Shown here: positions 1 to 7,701 of the stretch, one piece after another
Layout: each line of letters opens with the position of its first letter
Numbering within the stretch: position 1 is the stretch's first letter
Source of the DNA: Verrucomicrobiota bacterium
GTDB taxonomy: Bacteria > Verrucomicrobiota > Verrucomicrobiia > Verrucomicrobiales > Verrucomicrobiaceae
Reading direction: 5' to 3'
DNA length: 64,000 bases
Assembly: GCA_017301975.1 (NCBI GenBank)
Contig: JAFLEI010000032.1
Span: forward strand, 1-64,000
Notes under the pieces: generated by a model
What the model was told of the DNA's origin: nothing
The model's database searches: none
What the model saw: only the letters and a program-made list of their open reading frames with translations
Translations under genes and position numbers: made by a program

Positions 1-2
1 AG

Positions 3-79
3 TGGCGCACCCGTCAGGATTCGAACCTGAAACCTTCTGATCCGTAGTCAGATGCTCTAATCCGTTGAGCTACGGGTGC
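3..79 (-). tRNA. tRNA-Arg (anticodon ACG)
   Basis: Read on the minus strand the segment folds into a full cloverleaf. The acceptor stem GCACCCG pairs with CGGGTGC, the discriminator base is G, and the 3' CCA is encoded in the DNA (positions 3-5). The anticodon loop CTACGGA gives anticodon ACG, which becomes ICG after deamination and reads CGU/CGC/CGA arginine codons. The TTCGAAT T-loop is present. Confidence 0.96.
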
Positions 80-122
80 GTTGATTTTTTCTGAGCCGCT
101 GTGTTTGAAGCAGCGGGGAACG

Positions 123-150
123 AGAGTAGACCAGTGCGTTCTTTTGTCAA
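123..150 (-). promoter_or_regulatory. possible sigma70-type promoter for tRNA-Arg
   Basis: On the minus strand a perfect TTGACA (145-150) is followed after 16 bases by TACTCT (123-128), roughly 45 bases upstream of the mature tRNA-Arg end. A short CCGCTG/CAGCGG inverted repeat lies between the promoter and the tRNA. The -10 match is partial, so this is a plausible rather than a secure call. Confidence 0.4.
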
Positions 151-188
151 ACTCTGTGGAGAGATTTTCTTCACTTTATTCAAGCTGC

Positions 189-1610
189 TCAGCGCGACTG
201 CTCATAGGCATGAGCCACGCGGAGCACGGTGGCTTCATCCAGAGCCCTGCCCACGATTTGCAATCCCACCGGCAGGGCCTTGCCTTCCACTTCGACCGTG
301 CCGCATGGGAGGCTGATGCCGGGCAGTCCGGCGAGATTGACGGGAATGGTGAACACGTCTTCCAGATAGGCGGCCAGCGGGTTGTCCTTGAGTTCACCCA
401 GCTTGTGCGCGGGCGTGGGGCTGGTGGGGGAGATGATCACATCCACCTTTTTGAAGGCTTCGGTGAAGTCGTTGCGGATCAGCGTACGCGCCTTTTGGGC
501 ACGGATGTAATACGCATCGTAGTAGCCGGAGCTGAGCATGTAGGTGCCGAGCAGGATGCGCCGTTGCACCTCGGGGCCGAAACCTTCCGAGCGGGACTTG
601 GTGTACTGCTCCAGCAAATCCCCTGCACTGCTGCTGCGGTGGCCGTAGCGCACGCCGTCAAAGCGGGCGAGATTGGCGGAGGCTTCGGCGGGTGCGAGCA
701 CATAGTAGGTCGCGACTCCGAGTTCGGTATGTGGCAGGCTGATTTCCTCGATGATGGCGCCGAGGGACTCCAACTGGCGGATGGCGGCCTGCACGCTGGC
801 GGAGACGCCGGCATGGATGCCGTCGATGTAATATTCCTTGGGCAGGCCAATGCGCAGGCCTTTGATGTCCTGGCCCAGCGTTGCGGTGAAATCAGGCACT
901 TCGACCTTCAGCGAAGTCGAATCGTGGGCGTCGTAGCCGCACAGGTGGTTGAGCAGCAGCGCAGAATCTTCCACCGTTTTGGTGAGGGGCCCGATCTGAT
1001 CGAGGGAGGAGGCGAAGGCCACGAGGCCGTAGCGGGACACGCGCCCGTAGGTGGGCTTGATGCCGACGCAGCCGCACAGGGCGGCGGGCTGACGGATGGA
1101 GCCGCCCGTGTCTGAGCCCAAGGCTGCCACGGCGAGATCCCCCGCCACCGCAGCGGCACTGCCGCCGCTGGAGCCGCCCGGCACGCGGGAGAGGTCCCGC
1201 GGGTTGCGGGTGACGCCAAGGGCGGAGTTCTCCGTGGTGGAGCCCATGGCAAATTCATCCATGTTCAGCCGGCCAAAGGGGATGGCCCCGCCTGCACGCA
1301 GCAGCCGGATGGCACCCGCATCGTAGGGCGCGGTGTAATTTTCAGCCAGAATGCGCGAGCCGCAGGTGCAGGGCTGACCGGTGACATTCATGTTGTCCTT
1401 CACCGCGATGGGAATGCCGCCCAAGGGCTTGGTGACATCCGCACGGTCGGCTTCGGCGAGCGCGGCATCGACATCCCAGGACAAATAGGCACCGATCTGC
1501 GCATTGCCTGCTTCGATGGACTTGGCGACATCCAAAACGATGTCTCGTGGCGTGAATTCACCCGCAGTGATGCCTTTGCGCAAGGCTGCGATGGTGGAGG
1601 AGGCGAGCAT
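189..1610 (-). CDS. gatA: Asp-tRNA(Asn)/Glu-tRNA(Gln) amidotransferase subunit A
   Basis: GatA is the glutaminase/amidase subunit of the GatCAB complex, which converts misacylated Glu-tRNA(Gln) or Asp-tRNA(Asn) to the correct amide form in the cytoplasm. The 473-residue protein carries the full amidase-signature core: catalytic Lys at about residue 71 (in IAVKDN), the cis-Ser in GGSSGGSAAAVA near 147, and the nucleophile Ser near 171 in GSDTGGSIRQPA. The length is normal for the family. It lies 42 bases downstream of gatC in the same direction. gatB is not in this window, so the third subunit must be encoded elsewhere. Confidence 0.96.
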   Translation of the reverse strand: MLASSTIAALRKGITAGEFTPRDIVLDVAKSIEAGNAQIGAYLSWDVDAALAEADRADVTKPLGGIPIAVKDNMNVTGQPCTCGSRILAENYTAPYDAGAIRLLRAGGAIPFGRLNMDEFAMGSTTENSALGVTRNPRDLSRVPGGSSGGSAAAVAGDLAVAALGSDTGGSIRQPAALCGCVGIKPTYGRVSRYGLVAFASSLDQIGPLTKTVEDSALLLNHLCGYDAHDSTSLKVEVPDFTATLGQDIKGLRIGLPKEYYIDGIHAGVSASVQAAIRQLESLGAIIEEISLPHTELGVATYYVLAPAEASANLARFDGVRYGHRSSSAGDLLEQYTKSRSEGFGPEVQRRILLGTYMLSSGYYDAYYIRAQKARTLIRNDFTEAFKKVDVIISPTSPTPAHKLGELKDNPLAAYLEDVFTIPVNLAGLPGISLPCGTVEVEGKALPVGLQIVGRALDEATVLRVAHAYEQSR

Positions 1611-1652
1611 AAGAAAAAAAGGGAGCGGAAGGAGGCGGCGGCGGTTGGACGG

Positions 1653-1943
1653 TTACTCGATCACCTTGGGGATCTGGATCTGGTCGGCGATGCGTTTCGG
1701 CGCATTGGAAAGCGCCTGCTCCTGGGTGAAACCAGGGCGGGGCTCATCCGCCCGGAGCACATCATAAACGGGCATGGCATGAGCGGTGGGCTCCACGCCG
1801 TCCAGATTGTACCGCGTCAGGGTGTCGATGTAGTTCAGAATGCCCTCCAACTGGGACTCGTAGCGCGTGGCTTCTTCGTCGCTAAGGGTCAGGCGGGCCA
1901 GTTTGGCCACGTGCTTGATGTTGATCTTGTGAGCTTCAGGCAT
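1653..1943 (-). CDS. gatC: Asp-tRNA(Asn)/Glu-tRNA(Gln) amidotransferase subunit C
   Basis: This is the small 96-residue GatC subunit, which stabilises GatA and wraps around the GatAB interface. The N-terminal signature (INIKHVAKLARLTLSDEE) and the C-terminal LRADEPRPGFTQEQALSNAP are typical of the family. The frame stays open further upstream to 1997, but that extension (MPFVCKAGF...) is unlike GatC and would run into the terminator hairpin at 1993-2018. The ATG at 1943 gives the normal length and has GAAAGGA about 10 bases upstream. Confidence 0.94.
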   Translation of the reverse strand: MPEAHKINIKHVAKLARLTLSDEEATRYESQLEGILNYIDTLTRYNLDGVEPTAHAMPVYDVLRADEPRPGFTQEQALSNAPKRIADQIQIPKVIE

Positions 1944-1992
1944 GAGGAAACGGTCCTTTCTTGCCAGCAGGAAACCTGCTTTGCAAACAAAA

Positions 1993-2018
1993 GGCACAGA
2001 CTGTTTGCAGTCTGTGCC
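1993..2018 (-). terminator. intrinsic terminator downstream of the TIGR04073-type gene
   Basis: There is a perfect 11-bp stem, GGCACAGACTG with CAGTCTGTGCC, around a 4-base loop. On the minus strand it is followed by TTTTGTTT. It lies 25 bases after the stop codon of the gene ending at 2043 and just upstream of gatC, so it separates the two transcripts. Confidence 0.75.
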
Positions 2019-2042
2019 TCGAAAAAAACCTGCTTATGGAGA

Positions 2043-2462
2043 TTACCAGCCCTGGGAGCGAGAATAAGGAATCTCGGAGCGGAAGCCAAGTTCAGGAGCG
2101 AACTCGGTGTAGCCCCACCAGTTGTCCACGTTTTCCTTGTGGTGATACGGCGGGCGGTAGGTGCGCTTCCAGCTAGGGATCGGGAAGGTGGCGACCTCAT
2201 AGAGACCGTAACCAGCTCTCACCAGAGTGCGCTTGGTTCCTTCGACGAAGAAATCGGAGGCGGCGGCGACGGCCCCATCCGACTCGTTGGTCTTGCTCCA
2301 GACAGCTGGATATTCGAACCAGCCAAAGATGACATTGCCGATACCGCGGCTGAGTTTCCGGCTCCAGGTGAAGTGGTGTCCGGGAGGAGACTGGATGTCA
2401 CCGTAAGCGATGCTGGAAAGGGCGCAGACGGTGAGGGCAAGGAATAGAAAACGATTTTTCAT
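2043..2462 (-). CDS. exosortase-system-associated secreted protein, TIGR04073-like
   Basis: This is a 139-residue protein with a clear signal peptide (about residues 1-21, ending SIAYG). The mature part contains KLSRGIGNVIFGWFEYP followed by a Gly-rich segment and RAGYGLYEVATFPIP. This matches my recollection of the TIGR04073 family, small exported proteins found in genomes with an exosortase/PEP-CTERM sorting system, common in Verrucomicrobiota. No biochemical function is known to me. It has its own terminator (1993-2018). The family name rests on motif recognition, not on a search. Confidence 0.7.
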   Translation of the reverse strand: MKNRFLFLALTVCALSSIAYGDIQSPPGHHFTWSRKLSRGIGNVIFGWFEYPAVWSKTNESDGAVAAASDFFVEGTKRTLVRAGYGLYEVATFPIPSWKRTYRPPYHHKENVDNWWGYTEFAPELGFRSEIPYSRSQGW

Positions 2463-2542
2463 GTGGCTTAATGATGATTAACAAAATTTGGGCGTTGTTG
2501 GCAACTATTAAGTTGCGGTTTTTTACAGCGCTTCTGCCTGTT

Positions 2543-4009
2543 TTATCGCTTTGCAGACGGAAACTGGCGGTAAAGAAGCTGCCGAGCCTGTTCGAGTGCT
2601 GCGGGATCCGCCGGACTGGCGAGCACATTGGTCATTTCCGCTTCATCGCGGGAGTGATCGTACAGTTCTCCCGCCACCACGGCACCTGTGTCATAGTCCC
2701 GCCATTCGGTGTAGCGGAGCGTGGGGGTGCGGACGCTCAAGCCCATGACCTCCGGCCTGCCACGCGGGGTGCGGTCTGGATACGCAGGGCGTGGAAACTG
2801 GGTGTAGGCGGCGTCTTTGATCCTGGCCTTGGGGTCTTCCAGCAGCGGAATCAGACTCACCCCGTCCAGACCCGGGGCCGCAGGAACCCCGCATAGGGCG
2901 GTGATGGTGGGAAAAAGGTCCACCATTTCCACCAAGGCATCCGTGCTGGCACCGGCATGTCTGGCCTGGGGCGGCGCAATGATCAGAGGCACGTGCGCAT
3001 CGAGCTCAAAGTTTGAGGTTTTGGCCCACAGGCTGTGCTCGCCGATGTGGTAGCCGTGATCTCCCCAGAAGACGATGAGGGTGGAGTCCAGCAGGCCCTG
3101 CTTTTCGAGGGCTGCGGTCACCTTCCCCAATTGAGTGTCCATGTAGCTGATGTTCGCGAAGTAGCCGTGGCGCATCTCCGCCGCCTGCTCTGCGGTGGGC
3201 TGCTTCTGATTTTTCACCGGTCCCAGAATTTCCGTGCTCTGGTGAAAGGCGATGTCAGGGGCACCGGCAGGCCGTGCGGGATCGAGGACGGGAAGGCGGT
3301 CCCGCTGGTACATGTCCCAGTACTTCTTGGGGGCATTGAAGGGGGCATGCGGTTTCCAGAATCCGACCGCCAGAAAGAACGGCTTGTCTTTGATCTCCCC
3401 GAGCACACGCACGGCCTCGGCGGCCACGCGGCCATCATAATAGGCTTCATCGGGCACGTCGCGGCACTCACACAGCGGTACGTTGCCATACTGGCGGAGG
3501 GTGTTTGCCAGCGGGGTCAGATTGGGAGGCAGCGGCCCGCTGACCTGCGGGGCGTCATCGCCATGGTTTGCATAGTGGAGGAACTCCGGCGCGCTCCAGG
3601 AGCGGGGATCGCCATGCTCCTTTGTATGCCAGTTGTGGAAGATTTTGCCCACGCAGCGGGTGGTGTAGCCGTGGTCCTTCATCCATCCCGGCAGGGTGTT
3701 CACCTCCGGCTTCAGCTCGCGGAAATGTGTCCCGTTTACATAGAGCCCCAAGCTGTCCGGACGGAGGCCGGTGAGCATGGAGGAGCGGGAGGGATTGCAG
3801 ACGGCCTGCTGGCAGTAGGCCTGCCGGAAAATCATGCCGCGCCGTGCCAGCGCATCCAGATGGGGGGTGTGGGCCACCGATCCATAGCAGCCGAGTTCCG
3901 GGCGCAGATCGTCCGCCATAATAAACAGGACATTGGCAGGTGCCGCAGCCTGGAGCAGCGGGGCGGAAAGCAGGAACAACACCCCGAGGGTGGCAGCGCG
4001 ACAAATCAT
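2543..4009 (-). CDS. secreted sulfatase, iduronate-2-sulfatase-like
   Basis: This is a type I sulfatase of the alkaline phosphatase superfamily, probably hydrolysing sulfate esters on polysaccharides outside the cytoplasmic membrane. From the chosen ATG the protein has 488 residues and starts with a signal peptide (MICRAATLGVLFLLSAPLL). It then has the metal-binding NVLFIMADDLRPELGCYG motif and the formylglycine site CNPSRSSMLTG (Cys about 71). Further on come GKIFHNWH, the VGFWKPHAPF segment typical of iduronate-sulfatase-like enzymes, and WGDHGYHIGEH. The frame is open to 4105, but that start would hide the signal peptide and overlap the next gene, so 4009 is preferred. Activity requires a formylglycine-generating or anSME enzyme, not present here. 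Confidence 0.9.
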   Translation of the reverse strand: MICRAATLGVLFLLSAPLLQAAAPANVLFIMADDLRPELGCYGSVAHTPHLDALARRGMIFRQAYCQQAVCNPSRSSMLTGLRPDSLGLYVNGTHFRELKPEVNTLPGWMKDHGYTTRCVGKIFHNWHTKEHGDPRSWSAPEFLHYANHGDDAPQVSGPLPPNLTPLANTLRQYGNVPLCECRDVPDEAYYDGRVAAEAVRVLGEIKDKPFFLAVGFWKPHAPFNAPKKYWDMYQRDRLPVLDPARPAGAPDIAFHQSTEILGPVKNQKQPTAEQAAEMRHGYFANISYMDTQLGKVTAALEKQGLLDSTLIVFWGDHGYHIGEHSLWAKTSNFELDAHVPLIIAPPQARHAGASTDALVEMVDLFPTITALCGVPAAPGLDGVSLIPLLEDPKARIKDAAYTQFPRPAYPDRTPRGRPEVMGLSVRTPTLRYTEWRDYDTGAVVAGELYDHSRDEAEMTNVLASPADPAALEQARQLLYRQFPSAKR

Positions 4010-4062
4010 GAGGGGCCATAACGCACCGACCGGCGCGATATTGCCCGGCAGACGGGCAAAAA

Positions 4063-4269
4063 TCAGGGTTGCTTGCGCTTCAGGCGGTTGCGCATGCCGC
4101 GCCACTCTGCCCGGTGATTCTGCGCCCAGTCATTGAGCGCGAACTCAAAGCCGATGTCATGGCCTTCGCGCTCGCTGGCGAGCCACTTCAAGCGTTGAAT
4201 TTCCTCCTGCTCAGCAAGAAACTCCCCATAAGGTGTTCCTGGCTGGGCGATGATGGGGGAGGCGGGCAT
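4063..4269 (-). CDS. small conserved hypothetical protein
   Basis: This is a 68-residue soluble, charged protein with a helical, Trp-rich C-terminal half (EREGHDIGFEFALNDWAQ, then HRAEWR) and a basic end (RNRLKRKQP). I recognise the general pattern from small verrucomicrobial proteins but cannot assign a function. It lies 53 bases upstream of the sulfatase on the same strand and may share its transcript. An upstream TTG at 4275 would add two residues; the ATG at 4269 is preferred. Confidence 0.6.
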   Translation of the reverse strand: MPASPIIAQPGTPYGEFLAEQEEIQRLKWLASEREGHDIGFEFALNDWAQNHRAEWRGMRNRLKRKQP

Positions 4270-4375
4270 GGGCAAGGATCAATGCGATCCGCCCAAGATT
4301 CAAGCGGGAGGTGCGCTGCGGAATGCATCCGCGAGGCCTGCAGAATGACTTTTTTCGACCAGTTAAAGAAAGCAA

Positions 4376-4406
4376 ATGACAAGATCTGAGCAGCCCCTTA
4401 TATAAT
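4376..4406 (+). promoter_or_regulatory. probable promoter of tRNA-Thr
   Basis: A perfect TATAAT -10 box (4401-4406) sits 26 bases upstream of the mature tRNA-Thr 5' end. ATGACA (4376-4381) is a reasonable -35 with a long 19-base spacer. The region around it is clearly A/T-rich compared with its surroundings. Confidence 0.5.
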
Positions 4407-4431
4407 TAAAGACTTAAAGTCACACGTTCAT

Positions 4432-4506
4432 GCCGGAGTAGCTCAGTGGTAGAGCATCGCATTCGTAATGCGAGGGTCGCGGGTTCAAATCCCGCCTTCG
4501 GCTCCA
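4432..4506 (+). tRNA. tRNA-Thr (anticodon CGU)
   Basis: This is a complete cloverleaf. The acceptor stem GCCGGAG pairs with CTTCGGC (one G-U pair), the D-arm is GCTC/GAGC, and the anticodon stem TCGCA/TGCGA holds loop TTCGTAA, giving anticodon CGU. The T-stem is GCGGG/CCCGC with TTCAAAT, and CCA is encoded (4504-4506). A membrane-protein gene begins 17 bases later and may be co-transcribed. Confidence 0.96.
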
Positions 4507-4522
4507 CCAACGCGTGTTTGCC

Positions 4523-5563
4523 ATGACCCATCCGAGCATCGCTGACAATGATCCGCCCCGCCGCAGCCGAGCCCGGCGGCGAGAGGCCATGATCAATGCA
4601 GTGGCCACCATTCTCGGCTGCATGGCTCTGGTGATCATGGTCGCCACGGTGGTGCGGGTGGTGATGATCAAGCTGTGGGAATCTGCGCGGGTGAATCCGG
4701 AGTACGTGCAGGCGGTTTATGAAAATGACAAAAATTCTCACTGGTCAGGCAAAGCCCAGGAGCAGCCTTCTCTCCTGAGCGACCCCTCCGTAGTCCGACT
4801 CTCTGCTAACGCTGAGCCGCGTAAAATCGTCGCCTCCGCGTCGGGGACCGCTTCCAGCACGCTGAAACTCATGCCTGCCGGCTCTGAGAGCCCCACGGCC
4901 ATTGAAGACATCGAGAGCAAACGGCCCCAGATCGAACAGACGCTTCGCGGCTTTTTTGAAGCGGCGGACATTGACCAGCGGCTCGCATTTTCCCGTGATC
5001 CGCAGCGTGTCCGCCCCTTGATGGAGAGCTATTACCGCAGCCATCCGCATCTGGCACTGACGTGGAAAACCCTGGGGTGGATCCTGCCTGTACAGGAAGA
5101 GGGCTATCGTCTGGGATACGCCCAGGCCGTCTTTGCCAATGCGGAGCCGGTGAGCCTCATCATCGAAGAAATGGAGGGTGGCAACTTCCGGGTGGACTGG
5201 GAAAGCTCCGTTCGATACGGCGAGCTTGAGTGGGAGGAATTCATCAAGAGCCAGCCGTCCGCGCCCACGCTGTTTCGGGTGATCGCCTCGAAGCCGCAGA
5301 ACATCCCGCCGGAAGCGGCGCCCATGGGCAGCGAACTGCTGGAAATCAAGCATCCGGACGATAATGACGTCGTTTATGCCTACTTTGATCGTAAAGATCC
5401 TAAGTTCGAACCACTTCTCCAGCAATTGCAGGCTGGAAACTGGAAAGATGTTCCTTTAACTTTACGAATTTGTTTTCCAGGCCCCACTGGCAGCGGTAAG
5501 AACGCACGGATTGCAGATGTCGAAGGAAAAGGATGGCTGATATTGCACGGAACCAGGAGCTAG
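4523..5563 (+). CDS. hypothetical single-pass membrane protein
   Basis: This is a 346-residue protein of unknown function. A basic N-terminus (RRSRARRREAM) precedes one transmembrane helix at about residues 24-48. A long soluble, probably periplasmic region with no motif I recognise follows; it is Ala/Ser/Pro-rich at first, then mixed alpha/beta. An in-frame GTG at 4514 would add three residues; the ATG at 4523 is chosen. It begins just after tRNA-Thr, and its stop is followed within 3 bases by the next start, so the two genes are probably co-transcribed. Confidence 0.75.
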   Translation: MTHPSIADNDPPRRSRARRREAMINAVATILGCMALVIMVATVVRVVMIKLWESARVNPEYVQAVYENDKNSHWSGKAQEQPSLLSDPSVVRLSANAEPRKIVASASGTASSTLKLMPAGSESPTAIEDIESKRPQIEQTLRGFFEAADIDQRLAFSRDPQRVRPLMESYYRSHPHLALTWKTLGWILPVQEEGYRLGYAQAVFANAEPVSLIIEEMEGGNFRVDWESSVRYGELEWEEFIKSQPSAPTLFRVIASKPQNIPPEAAPMGSELLEIKHPDDNDVVYAYFDRKDPKFEPLLQQLQAGNWKDVPLTLRICFPGPTGSGKNARIADVEGKGWLILHGTRS

Positions 5564-5566
5564 ACT

Positions 5567-7057
5567 GTGAGCAAACCTAAAAGAAACACGAAAAAGGCGG
5601 CCCAAGGCAAGGCCAGGCCTGTTGCGGGAAAATCCAAAAACACCGTGGCCTCCAAACCGAAAGCCAAACCTGCGCCTGCCAAGAAAACGGTGAGCCCAAA
5701 GAAGGCGGTTCCCGCCAAAAAGCCCGTGCCGGCAAAGCGCGCCGCGAAGCCAGCTCCCAAGGCCGCCCCCAAGAAGGTGAGCAAGAAAGCCTCTCCGCCC
5801 AAGCCGGTGAAGAAGGCTGTGGCGAAGAAACCTGCCCCTAAAAAGCCTGCGGCCAAGAAACCTGTGGCGGCGAAGAAGCCCGCCGCCAAAGCACCTCCGC
5901 CGAAACCCAAGGCAGTCGCGGCGAAACCAGCACCGGCACCGGCCAAGCCTGCCTCCAAGCCAGTGGCGAAGGCAGTCAAAGCCGCTGCTCCGGCAAAGCC
6001 AGCCGCAGCCAAATCTTCCGCGACTCCTGCGCCAGCGGCCACCAAAGCCGCACCCGCGCCGGCCCCTTCTCCCGTGAAACCGGCTCCCGCAGCCGAGGCC
6101 CCGGTCGCCGCCAAGCCGACCGCACCGCCTGCCGAAGTGGCAGTGCCGGTGGAGGCCCCCGTGGCCGCCCCGGTAAAGAAGGTGCCTTCGCAGCCTTTGC
6201 CCCCTCCCGGCCCTACCAAGACCGGCGCTCTCTTCTATGATTCCCACATGCACACCCCGCTGTGCAAGCATGCGTGGGGCGAGCCGGAAGAGTATGCCCA
6301 GCAGGCGGTCAAAGCAGGCCTCAAAGGCATCATCTTCACCTGCCACTGCCCGATGCCGAACGGCTTCTGGCCCTCGGTGCGCATGTCGGAGAGTGAATTC
6401 GACACCTACGTGGCGCTGGTGCAGCGTGCGGCTGACGCCTTCAAGGGCAAGCTGGACATCCGCCTTGGCATTGAGAGCGAATACTTCCCCGGCTGTGAGG
6501 AATACATCTCCGCCCTGCACAAGCGCGCCGATTTCCATTACGTGCTCGGCGCCGTCCACTGGCAGGCCAAGGAATACCTCAACAAGTTTGAGACCGGCAC
6601 CATCGAAAATTTCCGCCGCACCTACTTCGAGCACCTCGCCAGGTCGGCCGAATCCGGCCTCTACGACGCGCTGGCCCATCCTGATCTGGTGAAGAACTAC
6701 CATCCGGACTCCTGGTGCTTTGCCATTGTGAAAAACACGGTCTCCACCGCGCTCGACCGCATTGCGGCCACCGGCGTGGCCATGGAGCTGAACACCTCCG
6801 GCCTCAACAAGAGCTACTCCGAAATGAATCCGGGCAATGAAATGCTGCGGATGATGGCAGATCGCAAGATCCCCATCGTCCTTGGCTCTGATTCGCACCG
6901 CGCGCCCCGCGTCGGCGAGCATTTCGTCACCGCCTTGAACCACCTGACTGAAGCAGGCTACGAAAACGTCAGCTACTTCCTCAACCGCCAGCGCATTGAC
7001 CTCCCCATCTCCGAGGTGCTTGCCAGCTTGAAGAAAGCCGCCGACCACAACGCCTGA
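5567..7057 (+). CDS. PHP-domain phosphoesterase (HisJ-like) with histone-H1-like N-terminal tail
   Basis: Residues 1 to about 218 are almost entirely Lys, Ala and Pro in KKPA/PAKK-like repeats, resembling histone H1 or AlgP-type C-terminal tails. From about residue 220 a PHP metal-hydrolase domain follows: DSHMHTPLCKHAWG, FTCHCPMP, GIESEYFPG, ALAHPDLVKNYHP, and LGSDSHRAPRVG near the end. These supply the His/Asp/Glu metal ligands of histidinol-phosphatase-type enzymes. The start is GTG with AGGAG 8 bases upstream, directly after the previous stop. The catalytic domain alone predicts a phosphoesterase. The tail predicts binding to nucleic acid or another polyanion, which is inference. Confidence 0.85.
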   Translation: MSKPKRNTKKAAQGKARPVAGKSKNTVASKPKAKPAPAKKTVSPKKAVPAKKPVPAKRAAKPAPKAAPKKVSKKASPPKPVKKAVAKKPAPKKPAAKKPVAAKKPAAKAPPPKPKAVAAKPAPAPAKPASKPVAKAVKAAAPAKPAAAKSSATPAPAATKAAPAPAPSPVKPAPAAEAPVAAKPTAPPAEVAVPVEAPVAAPVKKVPSQPLPPPGPTKTGALFYDSHMHTPLCKHAWGEPEEYAQQAVKAGLKGIIFTCHCPMPNGFWPSVRMSESEFDTYVALVQRAADAFKGKLDIRLGIESEYFPGCEEYISALHKRADFHYVLGAVHWQAKEYLNKFETGTIENFRRTYFEHLARSAESGLYDALAHPDLVKNYHPDSWCFAIVKNTVSTALDRIAATGVAMELNTSGLNKSYSEMNPGNEMLRMMADRKIPIVLGSDSHRAPRVGEHFVTALNHLTEAGYENVSYFLNRQRIDLPISEVLASLKKAADHNA

Positions 7058-7067
7058 TTTTTTCCCC

Positions 7068-7544
7068 ATGGTTCGCACAGGCATTGGTTACGACGTCCAC
7101 CCTTTTGAAACAGGCCGCCCCCTCGTCCTCGGCGGGGTGACCATTCCGCATTCGCGCGGCCTCAAAGGCCATTCGGATGCGGACGTGCTCAGCCACGCGA
7201 TCGCTGATGCGGTGCTTGGCGCGCTGGGAGAGCCCGACATCGGCCACTGGTTCCCCCCCAGCGATCCCACCATCGAAGGCATCTGCAGCCTCAAAATCCT
7301 CGAAAAGTGCGCCGAAATCGCCGCAGGCAAGGGCATGCGCATTGAGAACGTGGACTCCTCCCTCATCGCCGAAGCGCCCAAGGTGAATCCGCACGCCGCA
7401 GCGATGAAACAGAACATCGCCGCCGCACTGGGCATTCAGGCCGACCAAGTTGGCGTCAAAGCCACTACCAATGAACGCCTTGGCTTCGTCGGGCGGGAGG
7501 AAGGCATCGCGGCGATGGCCGTGGCGTGCGTCAGCAAAATCTGA
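7068..7544 (+). CDS. ispF: 2-C-methyl-D-erythritol 2,4-cyclodiphosphate synthase
   Basis: IspF catalyses the fifth step of the MEP isoprenoid pathway, cyclising CDP-ME 2-phosphate to MEcPP with release of CMP. The 158-residue protein is full length. The zinc ligands are in place: Asp9 and His11 (GYDVHPF) and His43 (LSHAIADAVLGA). The substrate-binding segments PDIGHWFPPSDP, VDSSLIAEAPK and KATTNERLGFVGREEGIAA are present. It follows the PHP gene by 10 bases. The pathway fits the squalene/phytoene synthase encoded at 38.7 kb. Confidence 0.97.
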   Translation: MVRTGIGYDVHPFETGRPLVLGGVTIPHSRGLKGHSDADVLSHAIADAVLGALGEPDIGHWFPPSDPTIEGICSLKILEKCAEIAAGKGMRIENVDSSLIAEAPKVNPHAAAMKQNIAAALGIQADQVGVKATTNERLGFVGREEGIAAMAVACVSKI

Positions 7545-7701
7545 TCCAGCCGGGCTCGGGAATCCGCCTTTTTTGTGTTCTTGCCAGCATGTGCGCAAGA
7601 GTGGAAAGAACGAGTGCTCCGTCCTCGTGTTCACTCTCCGCCCGTGGACGCCTTTCACGGCTTCACTTTTACTCGTCATTCTGATTTCGTCATCCCCCCT
7701 C

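Noticed and set aside
2501..2516. GCAACT/AGTTGC hairpin followed by a T6 run on the plus strand, as a terminator
   Set aside because: There is no plus-strand gene upstream, the stem is only 6 bp and two G bases separate it from the T-run. On the minus strand it lacks a T-run.
5462..7084. A 540-residue minus-strand frame full of Gly/Arg opposite the PHP gene
   Set aside because: It is the antisense of the Lys/Ala/Pro-rich tail and PHP domain; its composition comes from reading the repeat backwards and no family features appear.
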